Shown in pieces: positions 1-13,649 of a DNA stretch of 64,000 nt. Position numbers and translations under genes: made by a program. Within the stretch, counting starts at the first letter, position 1; each line of letters begins with the position of its first letter. Where the stretch lies: assembly GCF_040712315.1 (NCBI RefSeq), contig NC_134018.1, forward strand, positions 3,681,501 through 3,745,500, written 5' to 3'. The notes beneath the pieces are model-generated. The model was not told where the DNA came from, made no database searches, and saw nothing but the letters and a program-made list of their open reading frames with translations. The DNA comes from Castanea sativa (Eukaryota > Streptophyta > Magnoliopsida > Fagales > Fagaceae).

Positions 1-2531
1 GCAGCAGTATGAGTTTCCATTTCCCTGGCAACATCCCTTTACCTCAAGTTGAGATCGACTAGCAGCAGTGTCCTCACTCTTAGGCGTTTGTGATAGTTCT
101 TCAGAGTTTTTCCCAACATCTGTCTTACCATTCAACTTGATCCTTATTTCTTGGGATTTCTTCTGTTCCTCTTCCAAGAATCCCATCTCACCCCTAAACA
201 CACCATCAAATGTTTCAGTAAAGCCTAATCAACAATTTGAATTCAATCATGCTTGGAGACAAAACATGGACCAGCAAGTGTTTAGCACTACAATGCAGCA
301 ACAAAAAATGAGGATGGATAAACTCATTTATATCTACTCTAGATCTTGGGTCAGTTGAAGCACAATTTACCATTACACTATTTTCTTTCTTACCTCCCAG
401 CTTCATGACTAAAAAAACAAAAAAAATTCATGTATGCTCCTATCATACAGCTAAAACTAATATCAAAAGTAGATACAGCTCTGATGTAGATGCAAACTAC
501 CTAGAAAGAGATCTTACAGTTTACACGTGGACAAAAAAAGGACGAAGTAATAAGAACATTACCTCCACAGCCAATCTACAATTTCTCCTTTCAAAATATG
601 TTGCTCAAGCAATACGGGTACATCCTCTGGAGAGACATATCCATACCTATAGATTTAAAATAAAAAAAAAAGAGGGCTCTATTATCAATAAACGGATCAA
701 TGTATTATTGAGAAGGATGAAAAACTTTACCTACTAAATCACATAGTATGAAAAACTTGAACGCATTAAGTGGTAAAAGTAAATCAATCAACTGACATCT
801 GCTTACCAATGCCCAGTGACTTCTCCATTGATTTTTGATCCAAATACGATAACATTTCCTGCATACTTATGCCCCCCAAGGTGTGAGCATGGGCTAATAA
901 AAACTGTACTTTGAACCCCATGTAATTCTATCTCTTCTTTGAATCTACTAATCAAGGCAGGTCCACAAACTCCACAACGTCGATCTCGTGACCCATGACA
1001 ACATACAAAAACATAGGAACCCTTTAATCTTTCAGGAGTTCTAGGAAGCCATTCACCATTCTTCACAAGCACTTCCTCGACAAATGAATCAACATTAAAG
1101 TGGGTCAATCTCCTGCATTTTTCACCAAACTCGATCAATATTAACCTCTGTTTTTTTTTTGGGGGGGGGGAATGAAAAAGGATCTAACTAAATGCCAAAT
1201 GAGCATGTCATTGACCTGTATCTTATCATGTCTGGAAAGATTAATACATCCCCATTTGATGTCTTAGCTCCATCATGTCCCTCACATATTGTCAAGCGGG
1301 TCTGAAGAGAAAAAAGAGGAAAGAAACAAGGAATGAAGGTTAACATCAATTAATACTATATGCCTGAAGGGAGGGAGATTATGGAACAGCAAGCAACATG
1401 TCGACAAACAAATTTAGGAAGGAAAGAATTATACAATTGACGTAACCGGTAAGATCAAGGATCAATAAACAGCATTATTCACTATCATCACAATACTTCA
1501 TTCACTTGCCTAAACTCATATGCTGGTGGATACTCTCATTATGAAACAAATATAAAATACTAATTACCATAATAATCAAATTTAATAATTTTCTGGCCAC
1601 ATTTAACATTGGATCTAGGTAATAAACGGTCAACTAGCAGCTGATAATAAAAAAATTGCACATCTATAATACATTATCCCCACACTCATGAAAGCTGTGA
1701 CAGACAACCAGAAGGCCAAGAACTGTTCTCCTACATAATAGTTTGAAACAGCAATAGTAATCCAGCTGAAACTGTAATAAAAAAATCACAATTGCTATGT
1801 AAAACACATTCCAATTCACTAAAGTTGCAATGAACCCATATCAACATTTAGAACAAAGGCCTCCAAAATCACATAACAACCCAATTCAAATTCACTAAAT
1901 TTTCAATGAACCCGTACCAACTCCTAGAACAAAAGCCACCTAAATCCAATTCACTAAATTTACAATGAACCCATATCGATACTTTGAACAAAAGCCTCCA
2001 AAATCACACAAAAAACCCCATTTCAATTCACTAAATTTATTATGAACCCATATCAACACTTTGAACAAAAGAACCAAAATCATACCCATTTCAATTCATT
2101 AAATTTACAATGAACCAATATCAACACTTAACACAAAAGTCTACAAAATCACACAAAAAACCAATTTCAATTAACAAAATACCAAACCCAACTTTCACCA
2201 GAATGAAACTAAAAACCACAAAAAAATCACAGTGACAGACACACACCTCTTTGTTCATATCAGCCTTCCTAGCCATGACAGCAGCAAAGAGCAACCTGGG
2301 AACCTGATCGAATTCGGAGGCCTCGATTTTGGAGGGCCAAACCTGGGGGTTTTTGTAGCAAAGGAAGACATGGCGCCGGTAGAACTCGACTGACCCAGCG
2401 AGTTGACTCGTCCTGAAGTCCGGGCGAGAGAAACCGAACTCAGCATCAAGTGGGTCTGACACTGTGAGTGGAGAAGAGGATGATGATGGGTTTGTGAATG
2501 TCAGAGCTTCTTCTCTGTCTCTGCGAGCCAT
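1..2531 (-). CDS. Sucrase/ferredoxin-like (AIM32-type) protein, 3' end cut by the window
   Basis: Five exons can be read on the minus strand: 2247-2531, 1216-1301, 807-1112, 563-646 and 1-193 (running off the left edge). All junctions are GT-AG and keep the frame, giving 318 visible codons. The start is the first ATG of a long open exon (MARRDREEAL). The family is recognised from TICEGHDG (exon 2), the cysteine-rich CCHGSRDRRCGVCGP and the PCSHLGGHKYAGN block (exon 3), YGYVSPEDVPVLLEQH (exon 4) and a C-terminal cysteine-rich tail ending GCCQGNGNSYCC (exon 5). Members of this family have a thioredoxin-like ferredoxin fold with conserved Cys and His residues. The yeast relative AIM32 is mitochondrial and linked to redox or iron-sulfur functions, but the plant role is poorly defined. 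Only the last part of the C-terminus and the stop codon are missing. Splicing was assigned by eye. Confidence 0.9.
1812..2180. repeat. Degenerate tandem repeat in intron 1 of the AIM32-like gene
   Basis: About five imperfect copies of a 58-77 bp unit contain ATTCACTAAATTTACAATGA, then a CCCATATCAACA-like stretch and an ACAAAAGCCTCCAAAATCAC-like stretch. Copies start near 1814, 1890, 1949, 2026 and 2094. The array ends about 70 bp from the exon 1 donor. Confidence 0.7.
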
Positions 2532-2680
2532 AGATAGATATTATCACTGTCACACAGAGAGAGAGAGTGAGTGATGGACTATGTTTGTGCGTGTAGCGTT
2601 TTCACTTTCAAGATAGAAAGCCTTTCTGTTTTTTTGTCTCTTTCTTTCTAGTTTATCTCTTTCCCTTTGTCTGAAGTGTG
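2532..2680 (-). promoter_or_regulatory. Probable leader and promoter of the AIM32-like gene
   Basis: Read toward the gene, the stretch upstream of the ATG is pyrimidine-rich, including a (GA)n run at 2556-2569 on the plus strand and TTTCTTTCTAG-like runs. Such CT-rich leaders are common in plant genes. No convincing TATA box was identified, so the exact start of transcription is unknown. Confidence 0.4.
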
Positions 2681-4598
2681 TTAAGTGGTGCATAAAAAAA
2701 TGATAGATGCATAGAGAATTGATGATTCACCAATTATAGTCAAATCGTAGAAAAGGATTTTTTTTTTTTGGTTTGAATAAACACTTTATTTGCAAGAAGA
2801 AATAGAAAGACATACAATTAAGAGAGGGTCTATCATCTATGACCCTTTCTATGTAAAGCGTGAGTTGGCAACGACACAAATTAAAAAACAGAAATTGACC
2901 CAGTGTAGTTCAAAAGAATAGCGCATTAGATTACAAAGTGGACAATGACTTTGCCTGTTTTGATGGGGGTGTTTTTGGTACGCTAAATTTAACATTTAGC
3001 ACATATGACAACATTAGGGCACGCTAGTAGAACTATAGAATTGCCGGGACTACTAATAGAACTATAGAATTGCTATATGCTAATTTTTTAAAATAATTTC
3101 TCTCTCTTCTCTGCTACCTCTCTCCCTTCTATCTTGCCTCTCTACTCTTTCTCTCTCTTTAGTGTGGGTGATTTACTTTCTTTTTTTTTTTCTTCAATAA
3201 ATGGTGGGTGTTATTTTAGGTTATTTTAATGGGTGATTTGTTAAAGTAAGTGATAAGACACATGGTGCAATATTAAATACTATAATAAAATAAATTAAGG
3301 AAATTTTTTATGTATAAAAATAATATTTTTTTAGAACATTTTATTCTAATGCTCTAAGATTTTACACAAATCACAATTGCATTGGAAGTAGCAAAAGCTA
3401 ATGAACAAATATCATTTAAACTCAAAATGCTAGACTCCCTATAAAAAACTAATCAATTGCATTATAAAATTCGACCTTAACGAATGCTCTAGATCATGCA
3501 TTGGCTGGAAATGAAATAATGAATGTTATCTATATGCCCATTAACGAGTCTCAAATAGGAAATGAAATGTTAAAATTAAATAAATGATCCAAATTTTTAT
3601 GCCAACAACAATGGATTGTGTGGAGTGCAAATTCAAGCGTCATACTCAAAACACCTATCACCAACAAAACTACCAAAGCTTAAGAGTAAGGAAACATGAT
3701 TCTCATGGAAAGGAGTAGGGATTAGAAATGCGGTTGGCTTCTTTGTAGCAGTGGAAATCTCATATCTAAGTAATCCCAGCAAAACCTTCAATTGTTGCAG
3801 TCAACAAAGAAGACAAAGGTTATAATTTTCAAGTTTCCTACAAGTTATGCATGAAGTCTTTGAAGAACATTGTTCAGAAAAAAGTACCATGTTTGTGGGA
3901 GATCTCGTTACCGTTTTAGATTGTTTGGTTATTGTTTTTGTAGTATAGTAGCAAGCGAGGCTTATTTATTTATTTTTTTTTTGTTTGCACCCTTGTTGCT
4001 CGTTGTACTTTTGCTTGTTTATGTAAGATTACTAAAGTTGAATAAAATCTTGCTTATTAATCCAGAAATATATACATTTGTACTAAGGTTGAGGATTTAA
4101 TTGAAGGGGAAACGATTGCATTTTGTATTAAAGGAAAAATATGATATCCAAATTGTCTTTAATTGGAGAATTGAGCAATGCCACATTTACATGTTGTGGA
4201 AGTTGAACAATTAAATTCCGTATGCTTTACATTCTCCAAAAAAAAAAAACACCAAACTGCTTATGCATTATCGCTTGAGCTTAGCTTAAAGACTAGATTG
4301 GTGTATTTATCCTGATAATTTTTAAGGAATGATGATGGTAACAAAATGAAAACTCAGATTTCCAATGCCAATTTTCAAAACAATAATCTAACTTCTCTCA
4401 TTTACAAAATCACACTTCCCTGAAGTTGCTATGGAACTCATCTTTTGATGGTTCATTTTTCCTCTCCAAGCAGAAGAACAGGGAATTTAGGTCCATTGGT
4501 CTCAAATATACACACAACCAAACAAGTTCCTCTCTTAACCATTTATGATTGCACAAAGTTCGGCTACACAAAAAAAAAAAAAAAAAAAAAATAAAAAT
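2681..4598. other. Intergenic, mostly repeat debris
   Basis: No gene is supported here. A T-run followed by TTTGAATAAACACTTTATTT (2758-2793) looks like the tail of a minus-strand retroposon. About 2990-3357 is AT-rich, with a TTTAGCAC motif at the left and AATGCTCTAAG at the right that resemble ends of the Harbinger-like MITEs found elsewhere in the window, but no target duplication was confirmed. 3860-4070 resembles a LINE 3' untranslated end. Position 4598 lies next to a long A-run just 3' of the WEB gene stop. Confidence 0.4.
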
Positions 4599-7228
4599 TC
4601 ACACAGGCTTCTCACCAGGTAGATACGAAGGAGATGCACCCTCAATCTGATTCTTTTTCCTGTGAAAGATGCCACTGATATTAGGTAAAAGTACTTTCTT
4701 TGAAACAGTAGTCTTCTTCTCCAACTTCCGAGCCTCAATAATTTTTGTTGGTTGGTTTTGCTTTGCTGATTGGATTTGCTTTTGAACCTTATAGTGGAGT
4801 GGGGATGACTCTGACGACATCTCTGTTTCTGCCAAAATCCGAGATGCAGCCTCAGCTGCCTTCTTTTGTTCTTTCTCGCGCCACCGCCGCATCTCTCCCT
4901 CCACTGCCCTCTTGGCTGCTTCAGCCATCTCTGCCCTCTTAAGAGCCTCCTCAGTTGCAGCTTTCATATCTTGAATCTCCTTCTCAGTTGCTTCTAACTT
5001 CTTGAGGGCCTCATTTTCACTAGCCTTCACAGCTTCTACCTGAGCCATGGCAGCAGCCACTTTCATTTCTGCTAATGTGTCAGACTCCTCAACTTTACGG
5101 CTCAAGGACTCATATTCTTCCCTCGATATTGTGATATTGGCACCTGACTCAGAAGTTGAGGCACGTGCAGCAGTAGTTCTCTCAGACAAGGCCCTAATCC
5201 GATCAAGGGCACTTGCCTCTGCTGCTTTTGCTTCTTCAGCTTCTTCCAAAGCAACTCTCAGCTTCTTTTCTGCTTCTTCTAATGCAATTTTGGTAGTGTC
5301 AGCTTCTTTCTTCAACTCCTCTGCTTTAGTTTTCATCTCTTCTGCTTCTCGGCGTTCATTTTCAGTTTCAGAAGAAAGCTGGTTAAGTGCTGAGATCATA
5401 TCCTCAGAAGCACCTCTTGCTTTCAATTCTTCCCCAAGGCATGCTTCAAGCTCAGATTTAACTTTCTGAAGCTTGACATGCAGATTTACAGCAATAGACT
5501 CTGTTTCTGCTTCCTTTGCCTTCAGTTCAGAATGCTCTTTTTTCACATTCTCCAGCTCCACCTTGAGAGCTTCTGCCAAGCTTCGAAGGGTACTTTCCTC
5601 TTCTGCGACCTTCTGTAGTGACCCCTTAGCATCATCCAACTCTGAAGTGACAGTTCTCACAGAATCCAAATCCGAAGCCTTTGCATTTTCCATTTGCTTT
5701 TGCAGAGCCTCAATTTCATTCATTGTATTGGTCAGTTGTGCTTCCATATTTTTGGTGAGTTCAGGATCCAACTCTTTCTTCAAAGCAAGCAAGTTCTTTG
5801 ATGACTCCTCCAGACTAGCTTTATATGACTGTCTTTGAACATCCTTTTCAGTAAAAATATTTGCTTGTTCTTCTTGGGCTTGTGAAGCTGCAAGCTTCAC
5901 ATGTACAATTGATTCCTGTATAGTTGAAATTTCCTTGGAAAGCTCACCAGTTTTCTCCATGTTTGCTTTCACTGCACCTTCGGCTTCTGCTGCTTGCTTT
6001 AAGGCAGCAACTTTCGCTTCCAAGGACTCATCACAGCCCTGACGGATTTTCCTTAATTCTTGCTTTGCAGCATCAAGTTCAGTAATCACTATCATGTACT
6101 GTTCTCTTGCAGTTTCTAAGTCTTGCTTCCAAGCACCATTAGTTCCAATAGGTTGGCCAGAGTTTGATTCTTCAAGCTCCTTTGCCTGATTCTTTGCAGC
6201 TTCTGTTGCCTTGACTGCTGATTCCCTGGATTCACTAAGTGAAGTCAACTTCTGAGTCAAACCCTCAACTGTTATTTTAGCCTTTTCAAGCTCTACAAAG
6301 GCTTGGGCCTTAGTGGTTTCAGCATTCTTTAGTTGTTCCTTTAACTTGTTCAGCTCTTTCTGAGCCAAGAGAAGATGGGTCTCCTTGGCCAGTACTCTCT
6401 GCAGTGAAATAACTAATATCATAAACAACATATTTTAAACTTTAAAAAGAACAATTGTATAACTTGGCATTACAGGATTCATTAAACGTTAGAGGAGTCT
6501 CAATGGACAAAAATCTGTGGCGATTAACCATCTCACAAATGCCTGGATGATAAAAGTGTCTAGTGGTAAAAAGAAAACTTGCCCTAAGTTCTTTATGAAA
6601 TGAAAACCTATCATAACTTCTCCCCCAAGTCAATTAAGAAACACGGTTCTTTCTTAATTTAGTAGTGAGAACACAATCACTATCTGTTGCTATAGAAACT
6701 GAAATAATGAAGCTCCTAGGCTCAACAATTTGTAAAGCAATCATGTATGTTTTCATCCTTTACAGTTTACCACGCTAAAAACACAATTTTTGAAACAAGC
6801 ACCAAAAATTGAAGCATAAAAAATATGGAGAAACACATAAGAAACTCCAAGTAACAGTTTCGGATTGGCCATAGAAGCCTCTCATTCTTCATTCTCAAGT
6901 TGTGTTATGTTAGTAATTGATACTTGTTTTTCCTTCTTTTCCCAAAAAGTGACAACCTCTGCAAGATAACAACCAGAGATATTCTTTTCCCAAAAAAAAA
7001 AAAACTAAACTATGCCTTCAGCCACATGAGAACATCATCCAAAAGAAATTAGGGAAGAGTGGATAAAAGTTTAAATTACTGGGCAACATCCACAGAATAT
7101 ATAGCAAGGTCCACACATTTGTTAGCGTCCAAGTATGCCTTGACTGCATAATTAATATCTCTAGAATACTGAGACAATGAAGAAGAACAACTTTTGCCAG
7201 CAAGAGTACTTTTAGTCATGATAATCTG

Positions 7229-7263
<35 letters not shown>

Positions 7264-7605
7264 CACATTCCATTTTCAACTGTAAACGCAAGGCATGGCA
7301 CCACTAGATGCAATATTTTCCCAAATTTTGCAGGTGACAACTAGTACTTATTTAACTAATTCAAACAAAAACTGGTACAGATTTATAAGTACTTCACAAC
7401 ACAAGGAAAATGGAAGATTCACAAGTACCTCTGCAGAATGAGGTTTTGCCTTCTTGATGGCAGGTTTTTCCCCCGAGAAAGCACCTTCACCAAATAGGTT
7501 GACAGCATCTTTAACAGATTGAAAAGGTGCGCTGGTGTCTATCTCTCCCACCTCTGCTTTAGTATTAGGAGAGTCAGTTGCATTTTGATGGTCTTTTGTA
7601 CCCAT
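4599..7605 (-). CDS. WEB family coiled-coil protein (At5g55860-like)
   Basis: There are two coding exons on the minus strand, 7429-7605 (59 codons) and 4599-6398 (599 codons plus stop), joined by a GT-AG intron in phase 0, giving 658 residues. The N-terminus carries the WEB-family signature EIDTSAPFQSVKDAVNLFGE. Residues from about 60 to 590 are almost continuous heptad-rich coiled coil (for example LLLAQKELNKLKEQLKNAET). The C-terminus has a conserved basic patch, LLPNISGIFHRKKNQ, and ends PSYLPGEKPV. Length and both ends match the Arabidopsis At5g55860 group. WEB1 and PMI2, better-known relatives, control chloroplast photorelocation velocity through actin; a similar structural role here is inference. 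The whole exon 2 is open without frameshifts. Antisense open frames in this exon are shadows. Confidence 0.93.
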
Positions 7606-10224
7606 ACTGCTTCAATATATATTTTTTTTTCTTTTCAATTTCAATGAGGCCCACCTGCTGATAGCAATTAAAAAAAAGGTTAAATATTGAACACATGTTG
7701 AGAAGGAAGAAGAGAGGGTGATCACCACAAGTTGACAATACATCAAACAAATCTCAATCTCATTGGACAGTAGGACTTCAACCAAATTTCATTATCCTCT
7801 ATATCTTTATAAAAAATAAAAAATAAAACCTTACTAGTTAATACCACATTTAAGTAGGGGGGGGGGGGATAGGAATGATATATACACATAGATAAAAAAA
7901 AATCCTAATAAAATAGGATCTAAAATTATTAAAGCAACTTGATTTTAAAGAAGGGAGAAGTAGATCAGAGATGACCAGACAGTTTCACAAATTCATGAAG
8001 AGAGTGGGTTTGAACCATCCTTCTCCTATTCAAACAAATGTGAAGTCACTCTTGAATCTCAACAAGAGCTATGAGAAAATGATGAACCTCAACTGGAGGA
8101 GGAGAAAAAAAATCACAGCATATCAACCTTAAATTTTATCTTAACTTCATCCCATTTCCTGTTAACATCCTTTTAACATGAAAACAAATATACTGGATAA
8201 GTACATCCAGCTGGAACTACTATTATGAATCATTCTGAATCCCCCCCCCCCCCCTTTAACCCTGTGGTCCAACTGATCACAGATGCCATCTCTACAACTA
8301 CATAGACAGAGGCATCCATCGATTTCTGAAACTCAGGGCAAGAGTTTCTCAACAGATAGGGAATAAAATATGATCCAAGGGATATTGAAGCCATAAGAGA
8401 TACAAGATCCTTACAATTTGGCATTAAATGGCCTAGACAGTACTCACCCCTCCAATAAACCAAGTTAACCAACAACCATGTCAACTCTTCTTATGTAACC
8501 TTCATAATATCATTTTTGTAGGATCCCTAGCTTTAAGGTACCAATTATAAAAATAAAAAATATACAAAACAAAGTCCCCAAGATCAGCACCAGAAATGCC
8601 CATAGACTTCAAGGATGACCTCAATTCCTTCCATAGAATTAACAACTAAAAATTTTCATAATTAATATATGATACCATAACTAAGTTGGGTAATTCTTCT
8701 ACAATCTCATCAATTTCTCTTCACTTGTTGAATGCTTCATCAATTTGAGGCTTTGATAAACTCTTGATGCCACAAAAAAATGATGCCAATGGCCCAATAC
8801 AAGAACAAGTAAATGGACATAGCATATTGCTACCTAAAGTAGCACAGAGTGCATTGAGTTTGGCTCCCCCACCCAGAGCACTTTACATAAGTATCAGCCA
8901 TGAAACACATGTAAAAAAAAAAAAAAATACAATTCTAAAAATACGTAGCAGAGCATATCTTGCTCTAGAGAAATCCACGCCAACTACAAAGAATAAGTAA
9001 TAAAGGATACTGGGTTGCCAACCAAGAAACTTTTAAAAATAGACTAACCTATACTTTCTAAGCATTCTACTGAGAACATAAGGAACAGAATAATAATGAA
9101 AAATAGAATGTAAATATGTAATACCCTTATATAATAAGTAAAAAAAACTTGAAAGGAACCTGGTGGGCACCACATTTGGCAAACAAGGTAAATTGTCCAT
9201 CACTTGGCACTCAATCTAATTATCCCAGAAATGGCCCAAAATCTCATTTGAAATGATCACAGTTCACACCCACATAGAAACTCTACTGCTACCCCTTAAC
9301 TAAAAGTTAAAAGTAAAACTTCATTTTTTATCTAAAGTTTGCCCCAAACCCCAACCTCTAAAAACTTCATACAACACCAAAAAAAAAAATGTATACACAA
9401 TTTATAAGGCATTTCAATTATTCAATACTTTTCCCACAAGTTTCCAAGACTATTCCACAAATTCACATAGAGCAAAGCAAAAGAACTAAATTATATAACA
9501 AGTAACAACTATACCTTAGTAATCACTTATTCTCTCAGTGATACAACTCTCCAATTCTCAAGCTGTTCAAGTCCAAAACCTAACTTGACAATCCACCAAG
9601 TTAGAAATTTTAAGCATCCAAAGTTGAAAATGAAGTAAAAAAAATAAAAGAATAAAAAACCAAAAATAGAAACAAAAAAACCTAGAACTAAACAATGATT
9701 AACCACCAAACAAAATTAAACCCAGAAAATAAAAAATTTGAACTTGAAAAGCAGAATTAGAACAAAAGGGTTTAACAAAAACTTGCTTACCCAGAAACCC
9801 TAATCAAGCCCTAAAAAAAATCACTGCAAAGTCAAAGCCAAAACACCCAGTTTCAGCACAACCAAACTGAAAATCAGAGACAGTCTTCTTTGATCATCAT
9901 CTTCTCCGAATCATCTTCTTCAATCTTCTAATAAAAAATCAAAAAAAAAACATACCCTTTTGAAACTCAACACCCAAATGGTGAAAATTTCTCAGCTTTT
10001 GCAATAAATTCAGAGAAAAAAAATTTAGTACCCAGAAGAGAAAAAAATGGAAACTTTTCTCTGACAGAATAAGGAACAGACTTATAGAAGATACTGAGAA
10101 ATCAGTTTTAGGGTTTTGAATTTGAAATGGTGTCTGAGAAATGGAAACGGTCAGAGAGAGAGAGAGAGAGAGAGAGTTTGAAATATTCAGAAAGCTGTTT
10201 GAGACAAAATTTCAATCAGAGACT

Positions 10225-10259
<35 letters not shown>

Positions 10260-10260
10260 G
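7606..10260 (-). promoter_or_regulatory. Probable 5' leader, leader intron and promoter of the WEB gene
   Basis: Upstream of the WEB ATG a CAG acceptor at about 7655-7660 and a GTAAGC donor at 9785-9790 (minus strand) would define a leader intron of about 2.1 kb. Beyond it is a CT-rich stretch at 9880-9935 and TTTCTCTGACAG at about 10060 that look like untranslated leader. Two (GA)n tracts follow at 10157-10174 and 10230-10255, read as CT repeats toward the gene. No protein-coding gene is visible inside the intron. Poly-G (7859-7869) and poly-C (8241-8254) runs occur there. The exon-intron model is inferred from sequence only. Confidence 0.45.
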
Positions 10261-10549
10261 TGGGAATCTAGTGCAGTGTTTATTTTGTGAAGTCATTTTA
10301 TTGTGTGCTTTGGGTTGTAGTACATTTTGGACAAGTTTTGGGCTTCATGCTGACGTGTCTCTCAGATGTACAATGCAGCAAAGCAAGTTAGCCAAGAAAA
10401 GCTGGAGGGGTATGAATTGCAAGGGACTTTACAATGTGGAATTTTGGCTTATTGAAAGGTCGGGGGTGACACGTCAGCTGGTGGCACCGTCCAAGATGAC
10501 ACTTATGGGTGAGGCTATGACCCAAAAAAAGAAGAAGTTGAGAAAGTAG

Positions 10550-12532
10550 ATAAGGGTTAGGTTTTGGACCTTTGGGTGGTTTTTTATTTATAGTTTATGG
10601 GTTTCTTAAGAAAAAACAAAGAAGTTATAGTTTATGGCTCTCAGCAAAAAAAAAAAAAAAAAAAAAGTTATAGTTTAGGGGATCATTGGAGATAGGGAAT
10701 AGTGCTTTGCCTTTTAGTTATTTTCAAGTTTCATCTTTTTGATGTGTCAAGACTCACATGTGTGCCTTTCTCTCTCTCTCACAAGTCACAGTTCACACTA
10801 CACACCAAACAAAGTTAACAAACACAAACAAGCATCACTTTCTCTGGCTTGAACCTTTGACTTGGAAGTGGTCCAAATGGGCATGCACAATTGCATATCC
10901 AAGTTTAATGATCCAAATGAACGTGCTACCAACCTTGATCCATATCCTTTTTTTACTCATAAAAAAAGAAAGTAAATAAATATGCTACCTTATATAATGA
11001 TATATATGGGATTTTTCACCAAAGAGAATGATGGTAAGAATAGGATTTCACCAAAATAATGGTGAAGATATGTTCACTTTATTAGTATCATATGAAGCAT
11101 TTTCCTTATGGATTAGATGGAGATACAAGATTTATCACTCATACTCATCGTCTACGATTAAGGGCTTGGTATGAGGTAGGTCTTGAATTCTTCCATTCAA
11201 AGATGATGGCATGAGGCTAGTTCAACTTGTGAATTAAATATTAATGCCTCTTAGCACCTGAAATCTTGGTGTTGACCATTATCTTCCACCACCTAAAGCC
11301 ATTGGTACGAGGGTGGTTGAGGTTTTGTTATGAATCAAATCACTTGAGGGCATCCTTATCTAAGCTCTTTGGGTGTTATTGGTTACTCAACAGTAGAAGA
11401 GTTATTGTGGTCATACTCATATAGGATAGCCACGTCTCGTCACCTCTCACCATTTTTATTTAAAAACTTGGGGGAAGGGTTAAATGTGAGAGAAAATTAT
11501 GTATGTAATGTATGAACCCTACCCCCATATGAGAGATTTATACATATCCCTAGTTCACCTAAATGCCTATTACCATTTGGGGGGAGGTCATATGATTTAG
11601 AAAATCATTCATGTGATAAGTTTTATATTATTATTTTGTTATTAGATTTGTCATTTCGATTCATTTATGCCTTTTGGATGAACAAGATATAAAACAACAT
11701 GACTAGGTATCTAAAATTATTTTCTTATAGGTGAACTTTGCTCAAGAGTTATGTCAAAGAAGTACACCCTCAAAACATGACCTAGAATTCAAGTAATCTA
11801 TTTTGCAAAAATGAATGATACATTAGAATTCAAGTAATCTATTTTGCAAGATGAATGATACGGTCAAGAATGATTATTCTAAAAAAAAGGGCTTGTGATG
11901 TCCTCCACCTTATTGGTAAGCTTTACAAGCATTATAACTTCTTCTTCTTTTGTTGATACTTTGATAGTTAACAGAAGGGGATTTGAATATTAATCATCTC
12001 CATTATATTGGTTAAAATATCAATGTCACACTAAAAATCTTTGATATAATCAATATTTGTAAGTACATCTTAGAATTTTATCAAGTACATTCTAGAGAAA
12101 TACGATACCAGTTTAATGACTGGTATTGCTAGTAAGGTAGATAATGGTACGATATTGACTACCTTGCTTCGAATACTTCAAGATTTGAGTAAATTTATAA
12201 GATCTATAAGTTGGTATAATATTTACTTGGCGTTCGGCTTGTTGAAAATTTTAAGAATTTTTGAAATCCCCTTCTTTCTAAAATTATTAGGCTTGGTTGC
12301 TTATGGCTCATGGATATTGAATCCAAATTTCTATGGGTAAGTTATTTAAATATGAATTTGGATTAAAAATGAATAATTCCTAAAAAACTATGAAATTTTG
12401 ATTATTTATTTGATAATTTTAGATTTTAGTTTTTTTATGGGAGATAATTTTACAATTTATGAACATGCATCATAATTTTAGGAAATACAAGAATTCTAGC
12501 CAACTCCCAACTTTTAGGTAGAAAATATTAAT

Positions 12533-12604
<72 letters not shown>

Positions 12605-12715
12605 TTTGAGATAATTACTGACGAGTAATGTGTCCTTGAATTCAAATTTTCATTAATTATACTTCATAATTTCTACACGAAGTTAATTTTGTAATTCATT
12701 CTCAAAAAAAAAAAG

Positions 12716-12746
<31 letters not shown>

Positions 12747-13368
12747 TTCATCCAAATAAGATGGTTATTGTTGCAATGCAATTTAAAAATGTATCCATGA
12801 TGATTTTTTTTGGGGCTTACATCCGTAGTGGTCAAATTTATTAATTTATTAAAATAGATTTCTTTAGTCACTAAAGGGATAAGCATAAGAATATTTTAAT
12901 AATTCATTTTTTAAATATAATTTAATCCAAAATATGGTATAAATTTAAAATTTACCACATTTGAGCCGCATAAATATCAGCTATCGGGAATTATGATTAT
13001 TTATACTACTATTTAAGGGCTTTTTGGCTTCCAAAAAAATAAGGGCTTTTTCTGTTTGAGATTAAAAAAAAAAAAAAAAAAAAAAAACCTTCACACCTCT
13101 ATGTTTAAGTAAGACAAAACTATAGGATAATTCGGTAAAAATACAATTCTAACTTCCACTAAAATATTGCCTAACAAATATGATTACTCTCCTATTGATT
13201 TTTAAAATTTTTTTATCCACTTATAAGTTAAATTCTCAAAATAAAAATTATATATATAAAAAAAAAAAAGACAAATTGTTTTTTGGCTATAAAATAAAAC
13301 CACTATACTTAAAATGAGCCTCATCTCACGTGCAAAGTACATGAGAGGAGGCTAGTTGTAAACTCTTA
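10550..13368. other. Gene-free AT-rich stretch with microsatellites
   Basis: No coding potential was recognised. The stretch contains a 40-44 bp tandem duplication at 11782-11864 (unit beginning TAGAATTCAAGTAATCTATT), a long (AT)n run at 12538-12601, a second (AT)n at 12719-12747, and an A-run at 13065-13087. Confidence 0.6.
12538..12601. repeat. (AT)n microsatellite
   Basis: About 64 bases of uninterrupted AT dinucleotide are visible. Confidence 0.95.
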
Positions 13369-13618
13369 GAATATTTCCATCAAAGTATTTAAATTTTTTA
13401 GTATTTAGCATCTCAAAAAGTTACTTTATCAATTTTAACAACTTATTTTACAATACACCCAACATCAAAAGTTCTATTTTTTTTTACCATTTCATTTTAA
13501 ATAATACTCCATAAACTACTCATTAAAATAATAAAAAACAACTACACAAATCCCGTTTTCCACCACAAACATTAAAATAATAATTTTTTTAAGATTAGAG
13601 ATGAAAGTTCACTGTAGC

Positions 13619-13649
<31 letters not shown>

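Noticed and set aside
3870..4100. Open frame of 76 codons with hydrophobic composition
   Set aside because: It is AT-rich, T-run-containing sequence resembling a LINE 3' end, with no domain and no splice or promoter context.
4745..5838. Plus-strand open frames of up to 140 codons
   Set aside because: They are antisense shadows of the WEB coiled-coil exon, Ser/Ala-rich because they mirror Glu/Lys/Ala-rich codons.
10127..10549. 140-codon plus-strand open frame
   Set aside because: It starts in (GA)n tracts that belong to the presumed WEB promoter region, with Arg-Glu repeats from the microsatellite and no domain afterward.
12116..12340. 74-codon open frame
   Set aside because: Isolated, AT-rich and without recognisable motif; no supporting promoter or homologous feature.
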